Positions 1-9,880 of a DNA stretch of 64,000 nt are shown here, piece after piece. Source of the DNA: Mycolicibacterium peregrinum (GTDB lineage: Bacteria; Actinomycetota; Actinomycetes; Mycobacteriales; Mycobacteriaceae); the NCBI RefSeq assembly GCF_002102345.1, contig NZ_LQPP01000015.1, positions 62,001 through 126,000 on the forward strand. The letters are read 5' to 3'. Within the stretch, counting starts at the first letter, position 1. Each line of letters begins with the position of its first letter. A model generated the notes under the pieces. It ran no database searches and was not told the DNA's origin. It saw only the letters and a list, made by a program, of their open reading frames with translations. The position numbers and the translations under genes are program-made.

Positions 1-1197
1 ATCGGATATCCGGAGCGGGCCGCGACAGCATCCAGCGGCCTGGACCTCGACGCGCTGCCCGCCGTCGTGGGTGCGGTCACGGCGTGGGCCGTGACCGTGT
101 CGTGTGGCGACGCGGGGCGTGCTGACGAAGCGGTTGCCGCCGCTCGGACCGGGTATCGCATCACCGAGCGTTCCTTCGATGCCGCGCACATGCGGTTCGT
201 AATCGCCGACGCGCACATCGGTGCGCTGCTACTGGCCGGGCGGATCGGTGAGGCGCGTGAGGAAGCCGAGCAGCTGAGCCGTCGGGCCGCCGAACTACCC
301 GGTGCAGCGCAGCTGTTCGGTATCGCGCTGGCGGGCCGCGCCGCGGTGGGGGCCGGCCAGCTCGGCGCTGCTGCTGAATTGCTCGATCCGGTCATCGAGA
401 TGATGCGGGCCGCGGGGGAGACCAACGGATTCGGCTATCGCTTTCAGCTCCCCAGGGCCACTGCTCTGGCCATCGGTGGTCTGTCCGATGACTCCGCCGT
501 GGTCGAGCTCGACGAGTGTCGGCATCCCAGTTGGCATTACCTCGCCTACGAGCATGCCCTGGTGCGGGCCTGGGTCGCCGCGACTCAGGGGGCGGTGTCG
601 GAGGCCGTGCAGATCGTGCTCGACGCGGCAGATACCGCTGGTGGCAACGGGCAATTGGCGGCCGAGGTGTTGTGCCTGCAGACCGCGGCGCAGTTCGGCG
701 ACCATTCCCGCACCCGACGGCTCGACGAGTTGACCGGTCTGGTCGAGGGTCCACGAGTCGCTGCCGCTGCCGCGCTTTGCCGCGCCCTCACCCATGACGA
801 CGGTGACGGGTTGGCAAAGGCATCAACAGAATTCGAGGAATTCGGCGATCTGGTCGCGGCCGCCGATGCGGCCGGTCGTGCGGCGGTGGCATATCGGCGC
901 AAGGACATGCGGGGGTCGGCTCTGGCATCGGCGTCGCGGGCCACGGCATTGGCCGAAGCATGCGGTGGCTCGGCCACGCCGGCGTTGCTCGCCGCCGCCG
1001 AACGTCTGCCCTTGACCAGCCGGGAACGTGAGATCGCGATGCTGATCGGCGCCGGTCTGTCCAGTCGCGCGATTGCCGACCGGCTACGCCTCTCGATCCG
1101 CACCGTCGAGGGACACATCTACCGCGCGATGGCGAAAACCGGGGTGTCGACCAGAGCCGAGCTGATCGCACTGCTACCGCGGAGGCATCGCGGCTGA
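1..1197 (+). CDS. LuxR-family transcriptional regulator, 3' part (5' end outside window)
   Basis: The reading frame is open from the first base, so the gene begins upstream; 398 codons are visible. Most of the visible part is an alpha-helical, Ala/Leu-rich region like the TPR-like half of large LuxR (LAL or adenylate-cyclase-linked) regulators. The last 60 or so residues are a LuxR helix-turn-helix: LTSREREIAMLIGAGLSS, then IADRLRLSIRTVEGHIY. This is the DNA-binding end of a regulator that is probably well over 800 aa, but its sensory N-terminus cannot be seen. An internal GTG at 67 is in frame and is not the true start. The target genes are unknown. Confidence 0.85.
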   Translation: MGYPERAATASSGLDLDALPAVVGAVTAWAVTVSCGDAGRADEAVAAARTGYRITERSFDAAHMRFVIADAHIGALLLAGRIGEAREEAEQLSRRAAELPGAAQLFGIALAGRAAVGAGQLGAAAELLDPVIEMMRAAGETNGFGYRFQLPRATALAIGGLSDDSAVVELDECRHPSWHYLAYEHALVRAWVAATQGAVSEAVQIVLDAADTAGGNGQLAAEVLCLQTAAQFGDHSRTRRLDELTGLVEGPRVAAAAALCRALTHDDGDGLAKASTEFEEFGDLVAAADAAGRAAVAYRRKDMRGSALASASRATALAEACGGSATPALLAAAERLPLTSREREIAMLIGAGLSSRAIADRLRLSIRTVEGHIYRAMAKTGVSTRAELIALLPRRHRG

Positions 1198-1251
1198 TTC
1201 GGGTATCGCGGTACTCACTCTGGTTCGGTGGAACCGTCGCATCCTGGATCG

Positions 1252-1452
1252 ATGGCCGACGAGGGGGACTTGCACGAACGGGCGTTGCGGCAACTTCCGT
1301 TGCCGTACTCGCTGGCATTGCGGCTCCGCGACGCCGGAGTGGCACGTGAACTGGTGTGTGAGTACCTCAGTGTCGAGGACTCCGCGCTCGACGGCATCTA
1401 CCGGATCGCCGAGGCCAAGCTGGCCGCGGCGGTGGCCCGGGTGGGAGCGTAG
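1252..1452 (+). CDS. small conserved-looking protein of unknown function
   Basis: This 66-aa acidic, Leu/Ala-rich protein starts at ATG 1252 (MADEGDLHERALRQLP); a GTG at 1228 is an in-frame alternative. It lies 54 bp after the LuxR-type regulator on the same strand and converges on the large gene ending at 1460. The whole chain looks helical, with the segment LPLPYSLALRLRDAGV followed by an acidic CEYLSVEDSALDG stretch. I recognise no domain. Codon usage is typical of the neighbours (strong GC at third positions), which supports real coding. It may be co-transcribed with the regulator. Confidence 0.55.
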   Translation: MADEGDLHERALRQLPLPYSLALRLRDAGVARELVCEYLSVEDSALDGIYRIAEAKLAAAVARVGA

Positions 1453-1459
1453 CGCGGCC

Positions 1460-4400
1460 TCAGTCAGCGGCGGCAAATTCCGTCAACGGGCCGGCCTGCC
1501 CTAGCGGATTGATCAGAAGTGCTGCGTAGCCGACGGCATCAGCGTGTGCGTCGCGGATATGCAGTTCAGCTGACATGAATGCCCAGCCGTCAACTCCGCT
1601 GGGGGTTGGTGGGAGCGCAGTGAGGTCGGCGTCGCCCGGGGTGAGCCAGTGACGTTCGCCGTCGGCCGTGTTACGCCACAGGGCGAGGCGCCAAGGCGCG
1701 ATCTGTTGGGCATGCTGAGTCGGCAGTCCGGTGAAGGTCAGCTCGAGGCCACCCCCGGCGGCGTCGCGGTGCACTGTCGCATCCAGGGCCGGCGTAGGTG
1801 CGGTGACCATGGCGGCTACCGGCGTGCTCGGGGCGCTCCATTCGCACGGATGAGCGTCGACGAGCCCGCCGGTGTTCGCGATCGGCGATGGCAGAGGCGC
1901 CGCGCCGGGCCGGGTTGCGACCTCTGCCGGGTAGCGCACCTGCGCGGTTACGGCGATCGTGACGAATGCGGGTAGTGCAGAGAGCTTTTCGGCGGCAATA
2001 TCTGCCCGGTAGGTGTCGGGTGAACCATCGACTGGAACAAGGGGGCCTTCGTCGACCTCGGTGCCGTAGAGGTAGGAGGTGGACGCGGCTGCCGCGCAGC
2101 TCACCCGGTACTGCGGTGGGGACTGGTTCCCGAGGCGCGCGATCACCGTGCCGTTGATGCCGTACGCCTGGACTTGCACGCTCAGTCCGCCGTCCTTGGT
2201 GCCGATATGCACTACCGGCGCGGGTGGCTGATCGCCGCCGGGAACGGCCACCGGGGTGAGTCCGCAGCCGTCGAACGGCGCCTCCACCTGCGCATGGGTC
2301 AACGGCACCACCCGGACGAACTGCAGTGTTTGCACCGATCCGGGGATGGTGTGGACGAATCGCACTGTTCCGCCTGCGGCCAGGGGCACGGGGGTGAGCA
2401 GGGTGAACGATTCGCGTTTCATCGGTTCGTGCTGGTGGTCGTAGAGTGCGGCGGCCCGGGTGGCACGGTTGGCAGATTCGGGGAAGACGCCGAGTTGCGC
2501 GGTGACGACCTGCTCGTCGGCGAGGTAGACGTTGTAGGCGGCGTGGCCCGGCTCGGCCGGCCACGACAAGTCGATTTGCGCGCCGCCCACCGGATCCCGT
2601 CGTGAAGACCACAGGATGCGCGGGGCGGTGCTCAGTGGTCGTGGGCGGCGCGGATCGACAACCCGCACACGCGCCGTGGCTGAACGGCTGTCGGCGGTGT
2701 TGGGGTTGAATGTCGCGGTGACGATCTGGTCGGCGATCTCGCCGGTCTGTGTTTGGGCGGCAGGGAAACTCACCTTCGCCCGGTCGCCCGGGAACGGGGC
2801 GTTCACGATGTGACCATTGACGCTTATCTGGGTGATCGGCGCGGTGCCGGGGCCTAGCGCATCCGGTGGCGGCACATCGACCTCGACGGTGATGGTTCCC
2901 GGTGAGAGTGCACCCGGGGGCGCGTCTCGCAGGTCATAGTCCGCGAAGAAATGCGCTTCGGGTCGCGGTGCGGGCAACGGTGGCCGTGGTGGCGGCGTCG
3001 CTTGAAGCGTCCCGGGTTGGCCCCATCGGCCGAACTCGTCACCTTCGGCGACCTGCCAGCTCACCGGCCCGACGTCGGCGGGCACGCTCGAATCGACCAG
3101 TGTGCCTTGGCATCCGGTGGGTAGGTCGCGGCGGCCGGGCAGCAGGGTGAGCGCCCGCGGGGTTCCGTCGACGTCGATGAACGCGTGCTGCGAGTGGATC
3201 GCGCCACTGTCTGAACGGGTGAAGGCGACCGGGCCGGCCGGCGGCGGCCCGAGGATGGCGATGTCCTGACGGTAGGTGTTGGCCGCGGTCCACTGGGCGG
3301 GGCCGTCGGCAGCCAAGGCCAGTGGCGCAGGGGGATCGGGAAGGGCGCCGATGACCGCCGGTGTGACCAGGACGAGTTGCTGCAGACCGAGCGAGGTCAG
3401 CAGCGGTTGGTCGACGGGGGCGCCGGCCGGCAGCCACGCGGTCATCGCCTGGGCGTCTGGACCTGCAGACTTCATCGCCGCGATGAGGTGGGCGACGGTG
3501 GTGTTCGGTGTGCCGGCAGCGACCGTGGCGGCGGGGTCGGCCGCCCACACCCCGACGGCGATCCACGCGACCGGCACGGAGTCGTCGCCGACGTCCGCCT
3601 GCACCGGGCAGGACAGTCCGAGCCAGCGTGCGATGCCGGGATCGGCGGCGGCGGTGATCAGGGTCTGGATGGTGCCGAGTTCGGTGGTGGCCTGTTGCGT
3701 GCGGTTGGGGATGGAAAGCGGCGTGCGGTGCCTACTGGGATAGGCGCCCGGATCGGAGTAGGCCTGTTGGAGGAGCGATCGCACTGAAGTGGTGCCCATG
3801 TCGGTGATGAGCGTGTCCACCCGCGCTGCTTCGGCTTCGGCGTCGGTGTCGCGGTCGGTGGGCAGGTCGGCCGGCCCGGTGTGCCGTGGGGCACCGGCGA
3901 CGGCCCGGTCGATGCCTGCGCCGGCATCGACCACTGGGTCGGCCCACGGCGACACGTTGTCGAGTGGCAGGAGAAATTGGACCTTGTCGGCCGCCGGATC
4001 GACGTACTCGCGGTTGATCAGGCTTGCATCGAGGCCGACCACATTGCGTGCTATCCCGTCACCGACGAGGCGAATGCGGCGGATGCGGGAAGCGGCCAGG
4101 GCGAACGGAGCTCGGCTGCGCGACAGCAGTATTCGTTCCTGATTGCCGCCGGCGCGACCGATCACCGAGATCTGTACGGGGCTGAATTCTTCGATGTCGA
4201 GCCGAATCCAGCTGATCCATGGATCCTTGGTGCCCTCTTCGTCGGGGCCGAGAATATCGCCGTAGAGGGGACGGTCGGGCTTGATCGCCATCTCGGGATC
4301 GGTGCCCAGCGGCTGGACTGTGCCGTTGTCGTCGTAGATCCACCAGAAGACGCGAAGTGGCCGCACCAGGATGTGATTCTCGGGGTCGAGGGCGTCCTTG

Positions 4401-4564
4401 CGCAGCGGGATGAAGGTGAAGCCGCGCAAGGGGAATCCGATAGCAGGGTTGACCCAGGCGCGAAGATGCGCGCCGGTGGCGACGTAGGGATCGTCGGCGG
4501 GATCGCGCACCGCGAGGCCCGAGACGCGGAACAGGGATTCTGGGGTGAAGGCTTGCGGTTTCAC
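1460..4564 (-). CDS. large hypothetical protein B (1034 aa), partner of the upstream giant gene
   Basis: The start is GTG at 4564, overlapping the TGA of the upstream giant gene (GTGA), so translation is probably coupled; in-frame codons further upstream lie inside that gene. The N-terminus begins KPQAFTPESLFRVSG. There is no signal peptide or membrane segment. The mid-to-C-terminal part looks beta-rich: residues about 640-710 read like a fibronectin type III fold (GAQIDLSWPAEPGHAAYNVY), and further Pro-rich linkers separate beta-like segments. No enzyme motif is visible. With its partner it probably forms one functional unit, perhaps a large structural or surface-associated assembly, but that is inference; I do not recognise the family. 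Confidence 0.75.
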   Translation of the reverse strand: MKPQAFTPESLFRVSGLAVRDPADDPYVATGAHLRAWVNPAIGFPLRGFTFIPLRKDALDPENHILVRPLRVFWWIYDDNGTVQPLGTDPEMAIKPDRPLYGDILGPDEEGTKDPWISWIRLDIEEFSPVQISVIGRAGGNQERILLSRSRAPFALAASRIRRIRLVGDGIARNVVGLDASLINREYVDPAADKVQFLLPLDNVSPWADPVVDAGAGIDRAVAGAPRHTGPADLPTDRDTDAEAEAARVDTLITDMGTTSVRSLLQQAYSDPGAYPSRHRTPLSIPNRTQQATTELGTIQTLITAAADPGIARWLGLSCPVQADVGDDSVPVAWIAVGVWAADPAATVAAGTPNTTVAHLIAAMKSAGPDAQAMTAWLPAGAPVDQPLLTSLGLQQLVLVTPAVIGALPDPPAPLALAADGPAQWTAANTYRQDIAILGPPPAGPVAFTRSDSGAIHSQHAFIDVDGTPRALTLLPGRRDLPTGCQGTLVDSSVPADVGPVSWQVAEGDEFGRWGQPGTLQATPPPRPPLPAPRPEAHFFADYDLRDAPPGALSPGTITVEVDVPPPDALGPGTAPITQISVNGHIVNAPFPGDRAKVSFPAAQTQTGEIADQIVTATFNPNTADSRSATARVRVVDPRRPRPLSTAPRILWSSRRDPVGGAQIDLSWPAEPGHAAYNVYLADEQVVTAQLGVFPESANRATRAAALYDHQHEPMKRESFTLLTPVPLAAGGTVRFVHTIPGSVQTLQFVRVVPLTHAQVEAPFDGCGLTPVAVPGGDQPPAPVVHIGTKDGGLSVQVQAYGINGTVIARLGNQSPPQYRVSCAAAASTSYLYGTEVDEGPLVPVDGSPDTYRADIAAEKLSALPAFVTIAVTAQVRYPAEVATRPGAAPLPSPIANTGGLVDAHPCEWSAPSTPVAAMVTAPTPALDATVHRDAAGGGLELTFTGLPTQHAQQIAPWRLALWRNTADGERHWLTPGDADLTALPPTPSGVDGWAFMSAELHIRDAHADAVGYAALLINPLGQAGPLTEFAAAD

Positions 4565-7500
4565 AGGAACACCTCGCCGGCGGCTGGGCTGGTTGTCGTG
4601 CAGGTCGCGGTCTTGACGGTGCCTGCGTCGGTGTAGGCCAGGGTCAGCGTGACCGGTTGTGCCGGCGCGATGACCAGCGGTGCCGGTGGCGTGAACAGGT
4701 ACCGGCATTGCGACGAATCGCCGTACCGTCCGCCGAAGTTCACGCCATCGACCTGCAAGCTGGTGACGGCGAGCCGGCCTTGCCGGGCCAGCGGCTCCGG
4801 GGATTCGACCAGGACGCCGGCGAGGTTTCTGGTGTTGGGGGTCCACAGCAGCGATGTGCGGCCGGAAGTCGGCAGCGGCCACCGTTCCATGCCGAGCGCT
4901 GTCAGTGCCGCGGCGAGTGCGGCATCCGAGATCTGAGGTTCGGGCAGGACGGCCGGGGTGATGCTGAGATGTCCGTGCGGCGCGCCGGATGGGGACCGGA
5001 ATCCGAGGTCGGCGAGTTGGCCATCGGGGTTGCGGTAACGCGATGTGCTGAAGATGATGCCCGGCAACGGATCTGCCGGTGGCGGATCGGCTTGGCCGTC
5101 GACGTGGTTGCCGACGAAGGTGACGTTGAGCTGATAGGTCGCCAGCGGCTGCAAGTCATCAGTGGACGCTTTCAAGCTCGCTCCTGACTTCGGCACCGGG
5201 CAGCTGTGTGCGGTATCGATGGCGAGGTAGCGCCGGCCGAGCGAATCGAGAATGTCGGTATCGATCAGGTCCTGCCATACCGCCGGATTCAGAACCACCA
5301 ACCACGGCGCCGGGTGGGTGTCGCTGCGGGGCGGGCCATCGGTGCGCCGGCACGCAAGATCCAACCGATACCCGTACAGGCCTGCCAGCTGGTCGACATG
5401 ATCGACATCGAAGTTCGCCACGAGATCGTCGTCGAGATACCACCACTGGGTGCGATCGCCCGGGCTGTAGCTCTTCAAATACCTTGCCAGATAGTCGGTC
5501 TTGAATACTGCCTGCTCCCAGGCGAATTCCCGCCAAGCAAGTTCCGCCACGGGCGGGTGATGCACCACCACCGCGCCGGGCGGCGGGAGTTTCGCGGTGC
5601 GGAAGAAGTACTCCTGCACCTCCTCGGGGAAGAGCGTGGGCGGGACCGGGGGCTGCTGCGCGGCGCCTTGTTCTGTCTGGCCCGCGGTCTGGGTGACCAC
5701 CCGGACCAGGTACAGCGCATCGGGGTCCAGCTTGAGCGGGGTGCGGAACTGAGGTGGGGCATTGTTGTGCTGGTCGACGGTGTTGGCCGCATCGGCGGCA
5801 CTCTTGGCTGCGGCCTTGGCGTCCTTGAACGCATCCCAGCTGGTGCCGTGCAGCCCCAGAACGGTGATGCCCTGCAGCAGCGGGTATCGGAGGCGAGCGC
5901 CACGGGTGGTGGTCGGAGCGGTGTAGCCGACCCGCAGCCGGCCGTCGGGCAGATCTGCTGCATTGGTGAACAGCCAGTCAGCACCGGAATCGATGTCGAC
6001 AATCGTGATTTGGTCGACGAGCTCAGGGAAGGTGCCATCGAGGATCACCCACAGCTCGGCCTCACGCAAACTCGTGTCGGCAACGACAGTAAGCGAGATG
6101 GGTTCTTCAAGGCCGAGTGCCTTCCAGCTGTCGCCGAGCGGTTGATACGACCCGATCATCGGCAGCCCCAGCGCGGCCTCGAACGACCGCCCCTCGATGG
6201 TGATGGGATCGACGGGGACGACCGACCCCGGCCGGAAGGTGAACTGTGCAGGGATCAAGCTCGCCATTCCTGCTTCGCTGAGCGGCAGACCGCGTCCCCA
6301 GGGGTTCAACGTGACTGAGGCGCTGAACCGTGAGACGTGCGTTCCGGGATCAGGTGCGGCCGGCAACCTCCACCCGGTCGGCGAGGGCTGCGCGAGGTCG
6401 CCGAGCGCCCAACCGGGCATCGCAGAGTGCGGCACCCGGCAGGCAGAAGCGGTCGCGGTGACCGGATCGACACCCGGTGCAGTGTTGGCGGCGCCGTCGC
6501 TGCGCCGATGCGCCCACATGTCCGATCGATGAGTCAGCAAGGCCAACTCCCGTGCTCCGCAAGGATTCCCCGCGCCACCGGCACCGGCCTCGGCCTGTTT
6601 GGGCTGCTGCCACGCCGCCTCCAAACCAGTGGTGAGCAACGCCGGGACACCATCGACACGCCAGAGCTCGACACTGTTCAGATAGTGCGTGTAACGCAGC
6701 TTGTCGTTGCCGGTCTGACCGCTGGCGTGCAGACTGTCCACACCCGTGAACGCGGTGTTCAAGTTCGCAAGGTTGGGTCCGAGATCGAACTGCAAAATGG
6801 GCACCACATCCGGCCACACCGTCGGCGCTTCATCGGCGCCGGCAGCGCCCTGCCCCACCTCGACATAGTGTCGATCCGACAGCGCCATCTTGAGGGCCCG
6901 CCACGGAGCCGGCGGCGGCACCGTGACACTGGGCTTGTCGGGCCCAATGTGCAGATCGACACAGCCCTCAATCTCGGTGAACCACAAGTCGATACTGCCG
7001 CACACCCGGAAGTCCGCGGCCAGGAAGTCACCCGGCCCGAGCTGCAGCGCCAGATCGGCGTGCGCGCCGATCGAGAATGGTCCCAAATGCAAGGCGCCGC
7101 CGATCGTTCCCGATCCGGCCAGAAACCACGGGTTGGTGGCCATCCCGACCGCCGCACGCGCCGAGAGCTGCAGCCAGACAGGTGGGACACCCCAGTTCAG
7201 GCTCACGGCGAACCCGAAGCCGATCGCCGGGCCAGGCAGTGTGATCGACGTGCCGCCCAGCTTGTCGATCGTGTCGCCCTGCACCATCAGGTAGGCCGAT
7301 GCGCCGATGTCGAACAATTTGGGTAGCACCTTGGCAGTCATCGGGCCCGGGGGACGGCCGGGCATCCCGTCAGAGCCCAGTCGGAAGTACCACGACGACG
7401 GGTCGGCGAACGGGAGCCTGGCGTCGAGCGGAATCTTCACCTCCACGAGCTGCGGGGGATCGGTGTCGATGACGAAATCGCCCCTGGCGCCGACGGTGAT

Positions 7501-9696
7501 CCCGTCCTCGTCGATGACGATCAGTCCCTTGAGGGGGCTGTTCTGGCTGTTCAGGAAGTCCGGTGTGTGTAGGACCCGCGCATTGACAGCGAGGCGGAAC
7601 GACGGGTCGGGCACGGTGACGATGAGCTTGCCGGAGGCGCTGAAGGTGAACGCGAGGTCGTAGAGGGTGCCCACACCGGCCTGCAGCCCGAGCATCATCG
7701 CGCCGGCATCGGGCACCGTATCGTTCGGAGTCCACTGCAGTTGCCGCTCGACGATGTCGTCACCGGCGGCGGGCAGTACCGGGCGCATGTTCAGGCCGAA
7801 CATGCCACCCAGACTGTAAAGCCCAAGTCCGGTCGGCCCCAACGGAATCGCACCAGGAAGCGAGCCGGTCACGTCGAGCAGGAAGCTCGTTCCGCCCTTG
7901 TAGACAAAGATGACTCGGGCTCCCACTCCCAGCGGTGCGCCGATCTGGGCAGAGATGTCGGCGCTGAAGCCGTCGTCGGTCATGTTGGCTGCGCCGTGCC
8001 CGGTCAGTGCCGCGGTCTCGATGTCGACACCCAGGCCGCGCAGTTGCAGGTCGATGTGTCCGTTGCCGTCAGCGGTGATGCGCACCGTGGCGTCGCTGAC
8101 GGTGATCGGACCCAGATCGGCGTTGAACTTCAGATCGATTTCGTACCAGAGTGATCCGTGGCCGGATCGGGTGCCGAGGACGTCCAGCAGCGAACCCGGC
8201 GTTTGCACGATCCAGGCGCCCGGGTCCTCCACATCCAGCGTGGCGCCGGCGAAGCTGAGATGGATCGACGCCAGATCTTGGCCGGTCGTTTCGACGGCGA
8301 CGTTGCGGTAGCGGATCCGCATCGGGCGGTTGTCAGCCATTGAGATACGCATCGCGTTACCAATGCTGAACGTGCGCACCTTGACGTCGACGAGATAGTC
8401 GACACTCAAACGCAGCGCCTGGCCCGTGCCCGCAGTAGACACCGCCACCGAAGCACGGTCGATGACCACCTTGCCCGCGGAGTCGAAGAAAGCACTGGCC
8501 GCACCCGCGGCGGTGAGTAGTTCATGCAACCAGATGCCCGACTCGTCTCCGCTGGGCGGCTTCTTTGCCCCGAGCTCGGAGTCGGCGATCAGCGCGGTGG
8601 CCAAGGCCGCCGCGGTTACCACGGCCTTGCCACCTGCATCAGTACCGGTGGCCTTGACCAGCCCGTCTGGCCCAGCCGCGTCCACCGACACTTCGAAGGC
8701 CACCGACGCGGCGGGTTGCAATGCGCGCGAGCAGCGCACACGCACCGTCAGCGGATCACCGCCGGCGAGAGTGAACGGGCCACCGCCGGGGCCGGACGCC
8801 GCTTCGTCTCGGCCTGCGATACCAAATTTGGCGGTGGCCTCGATCGCGGTGGGCAGTAGGTCGGCGAGGGAGGAGGCGGCGGGGTCCTGCCACTGCATCC
8901 GTACCTCGATCTGGGGGCGCGTGCCGGCAGCAGGGATGGTTGCCTCGACCGAGGCCGCCAGCCCGCCGGGAGTGCCCAGCCGCAGGTCGAAATCGATGGC
9001 GTGCCCGCCGATCAGCGGAATATCCCGCGGAACGTAGAGCTTGGCGTTGGGAATGGCCAGGCCGGTCCAGTCTGAGGACGGGGAGCCCGGTGCCGAGGCG
9101 GTGGTGGAGTCGTCGACGACGATCCCATCGGTGATGTCGATACCGAATCCGCTGTCCCCGAACAGAATCTGAGCCGGTGTCGGCTTCAGAATGAACACGT
9201 CATCTTGAGGGTCCTGGCCCAGTTCGAACTTCAGCCAGGTGATCGTGGCCGCTGTGGCGGCGGTGCCGTGGACGCGAAGGCAGAGGTCGGCGTGCAGGTC
9301 GACCGGGTCGCCGGTCTTCGTCAACCACTCTCGCGGGGCTCCGCCCTCTGGGTCGGGTGCAGTCTCGCGTCGCGCGGCGACCAGCACGGAGTTGGGATCC
9401 GCAAACGTCAACGCATTCTTTATCCCGGGCAGGTCGTCGAGGAGTAGGTCGAGTTGAAAACCGCCCCCGGGCAGCGCCTTCCACCGGTACGCGATATTCG
9501 GGCCGAACGGCGCCAAGTCGACAGTGAAGAACCCGAGCAGTTTGGTGTTGACCGCGCCTTGAGCAGTCCCGGAGTGCGCACCGTTCCCGTCGACGACGTC
9601 ATTCGACGCCTGCAGAGCGGACAGGAACGCCTCGACAGCCGGGGACACCGCGACCCCATGCCTGACCGGTGCCAGATCATCGAAGAGGCTGCTCAT
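4561..9696 (-). CDS. giant hypothetical beta-rich protein A (1711 aa)
   Basis: ATG 9696 is chosen because a purine-rich GAGAGG lies about 11 nt upstream; GTG 9708 is an in-frame alternative but has no spacing from that site. No signal peptide, lipobox or clear membrane helix is visible at the N-terminus (MSSLFDDLAPVRHGVAV). Residues about 180-950 alternate hydrophobic and polar amino acids with many Gly/Asp turns (for example GLGLYSLGGMFGLNMRP near 630 and AHADLALQLGPGDFLAADF near 875), the pattern of long stacked beta-sheets. The C-terminal third is Pro-rich with mixed segments. No catalytic motif or known domain was recognised. It is followed by partner gene B with overlapping stop and start codons. 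Confidence 0.75.
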   Translation of the reverse strand: MSSLFDDLAPVRHGVAVSPAVEAFLSALQASNDVVDGNGAHSGTAQGAVNTKLLGFFTVDLAPFGPNIAYRWKALPGGGFQLDLLLDDLPGIKNALTFADPNSVLVAARRETAPDPEGGAPREWLTKTGDPVDLHADLCLRVHGTAATAATITWLKFELGQDPQDDVFILKPTPAQILFGDSGFGIDITDGIVVDDSTTASAPGSPSSDWTGLAIPNAKLYVPRDIPLIGGHAIDFDLRLGTPGGLAASVEATIPAAGTRPQIEVRMQWQDPAASSLADLLPTAIEATAKFGIAGRDEAASGPGGGPFTLAGGDPLTVRVRCSRALQPAASVAFEVSVDAAGPDGLVKATGTDAGGKAVVTAAALATALIADSELGAKKPPSGDESGIWLHELLTAAGAASAFFDSAGKVVIDRASVAVSTAGTGQALRLSVDYLVDVKVRTFSIGNAMRISMADNRPMRIRYRNVAVETTGQDLASIHLSFAGATLDVEDPGAWIVQTPGSLLDVLGTRSGHGSLWYEIDLKFNADLGPITVSDATVRITADGNGHIDLQLRGLGVDIETAALTGHGAANMTDDGFSADISAQIGAPLGVGARVIFVYKGGTSFLLDVTGSLPGAIPLGPTGLGLYSLGGMFGLNMRPVLPAAGDDIVERQLQWTPNDTVPDAGAMMLGLQAGVGTLYDLAFTFSASGKLIVTVPDPSFRLAVNARVLHTPDFLNSQNSPLKGLIVIDEDGITVGARGDFVIDTDPPQLVEVKIPLDARLPFADPSSWYFRLGSDGMPGRPPGPMTAKVLPKLFDIGASAYLMVQGDTIDKLGGTSITLPGPAIGFGFAVSLNWGVPPVWLQLSARAAVGMATNPWFLAGSGTIGGALHLGPFSIGAHADLALQLGPGDFLAADFRVCGSIDLWFTEIEGCVDLHIGPDKPSVTVPPPAPWRALKMALSDRHYVEVGQGAAGADEAPTVWPDVVPILQFDLGPNLANLNTAFTGVDSLHASGQTGNDKLRYTHYLNSVELWRVDGVPALLTTGLEAAWQQPKQAEAGAGGAGNPCGARELALLTHRSDMWAHRRSDGAANTAPGVDPVTATASACRVPHSAMPGWALGDLAQPSPTGWRLPAAPDPGTHVSRFSASVTLNPWGRGLPLSEAGMASLIPAQFTFRPGSVVPVDPITIEGRSFEAALGLPMIGSYQPLGDSWKALGLEEPISLTVVADTSLREAELWVILDGTFPELVDQITIVDIDSGADWLFTNAADLPDGRLRVGYTAPTTTRGARLRYPLLQGITVLGLHGTSWDAFKDAKAAAKSAADAANTVDQHNNAPPQFRTPLKLDPDALYLVRVVTQTAGQTEQGAAQQPPVPPTLFPEEVQEYFFRTAKLPPPGAVVVHHPPVAELAWREFAWEQAVFKTDYLARYLKSYSPGDRTQWWYLDDDLVANFDVDHVDQLAGLYGYRLDLACRRTDGPPRSDTHPAPWLVVLNPAVWQDLIDTDILDSLGRRYLAIDTAHSCPVPKSGASLKASTDDLQPLATYQLNVTFVGNHVDGQADPPPADPLPGIIFSTSRYRNPDGQLADLGFRSPSGAPHGHLSITPAVLPEPQISDAALAAALTALGMERWPLPTSGRTSLLWTPNTRNLAGVLVESPEPLARQGRLAVTSLQVDGVNFGGRYGDSSQCRYLFTPPAPLVIAPAQPVTLTLAYTDAGTVKTATCTTTSPAAGEVFL

Positions 9697-9718
9697 CGCA
9701 TCATCCACCCTCTCGCCA

Positions 9719-9736
9719 ACTTGGTGACAACCAAGT
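9719..9736. promoter_or_regulatory. 18-bp palindrome upstream of the giant gene pair, candidate operator
   Basis: ACTTGGT, four bases (GACA), then ACCAAGT form a perfect 7-bp inverted repeat. It lies 22-39 bp before ATG 9696, where a bound dimeric repressor would block transcription of the giant gene pair. The cognate regulator is not known; no regulator gene is adjacent on this side. Confidence 0.45.
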
Positions 9737-9880
9737 CATATCAACGCAGAGTCGAAGATGTGCGAGTAGTTCACTACTGCACTTTCCGTTTCTCGGGCGA
9801 TCTGCCGCACCGTGCATTCAGCCGATACTCAGATCGAGATGCTCGGGTTCTTCATCCTGTCCGCCCGAGTCGATCACACG

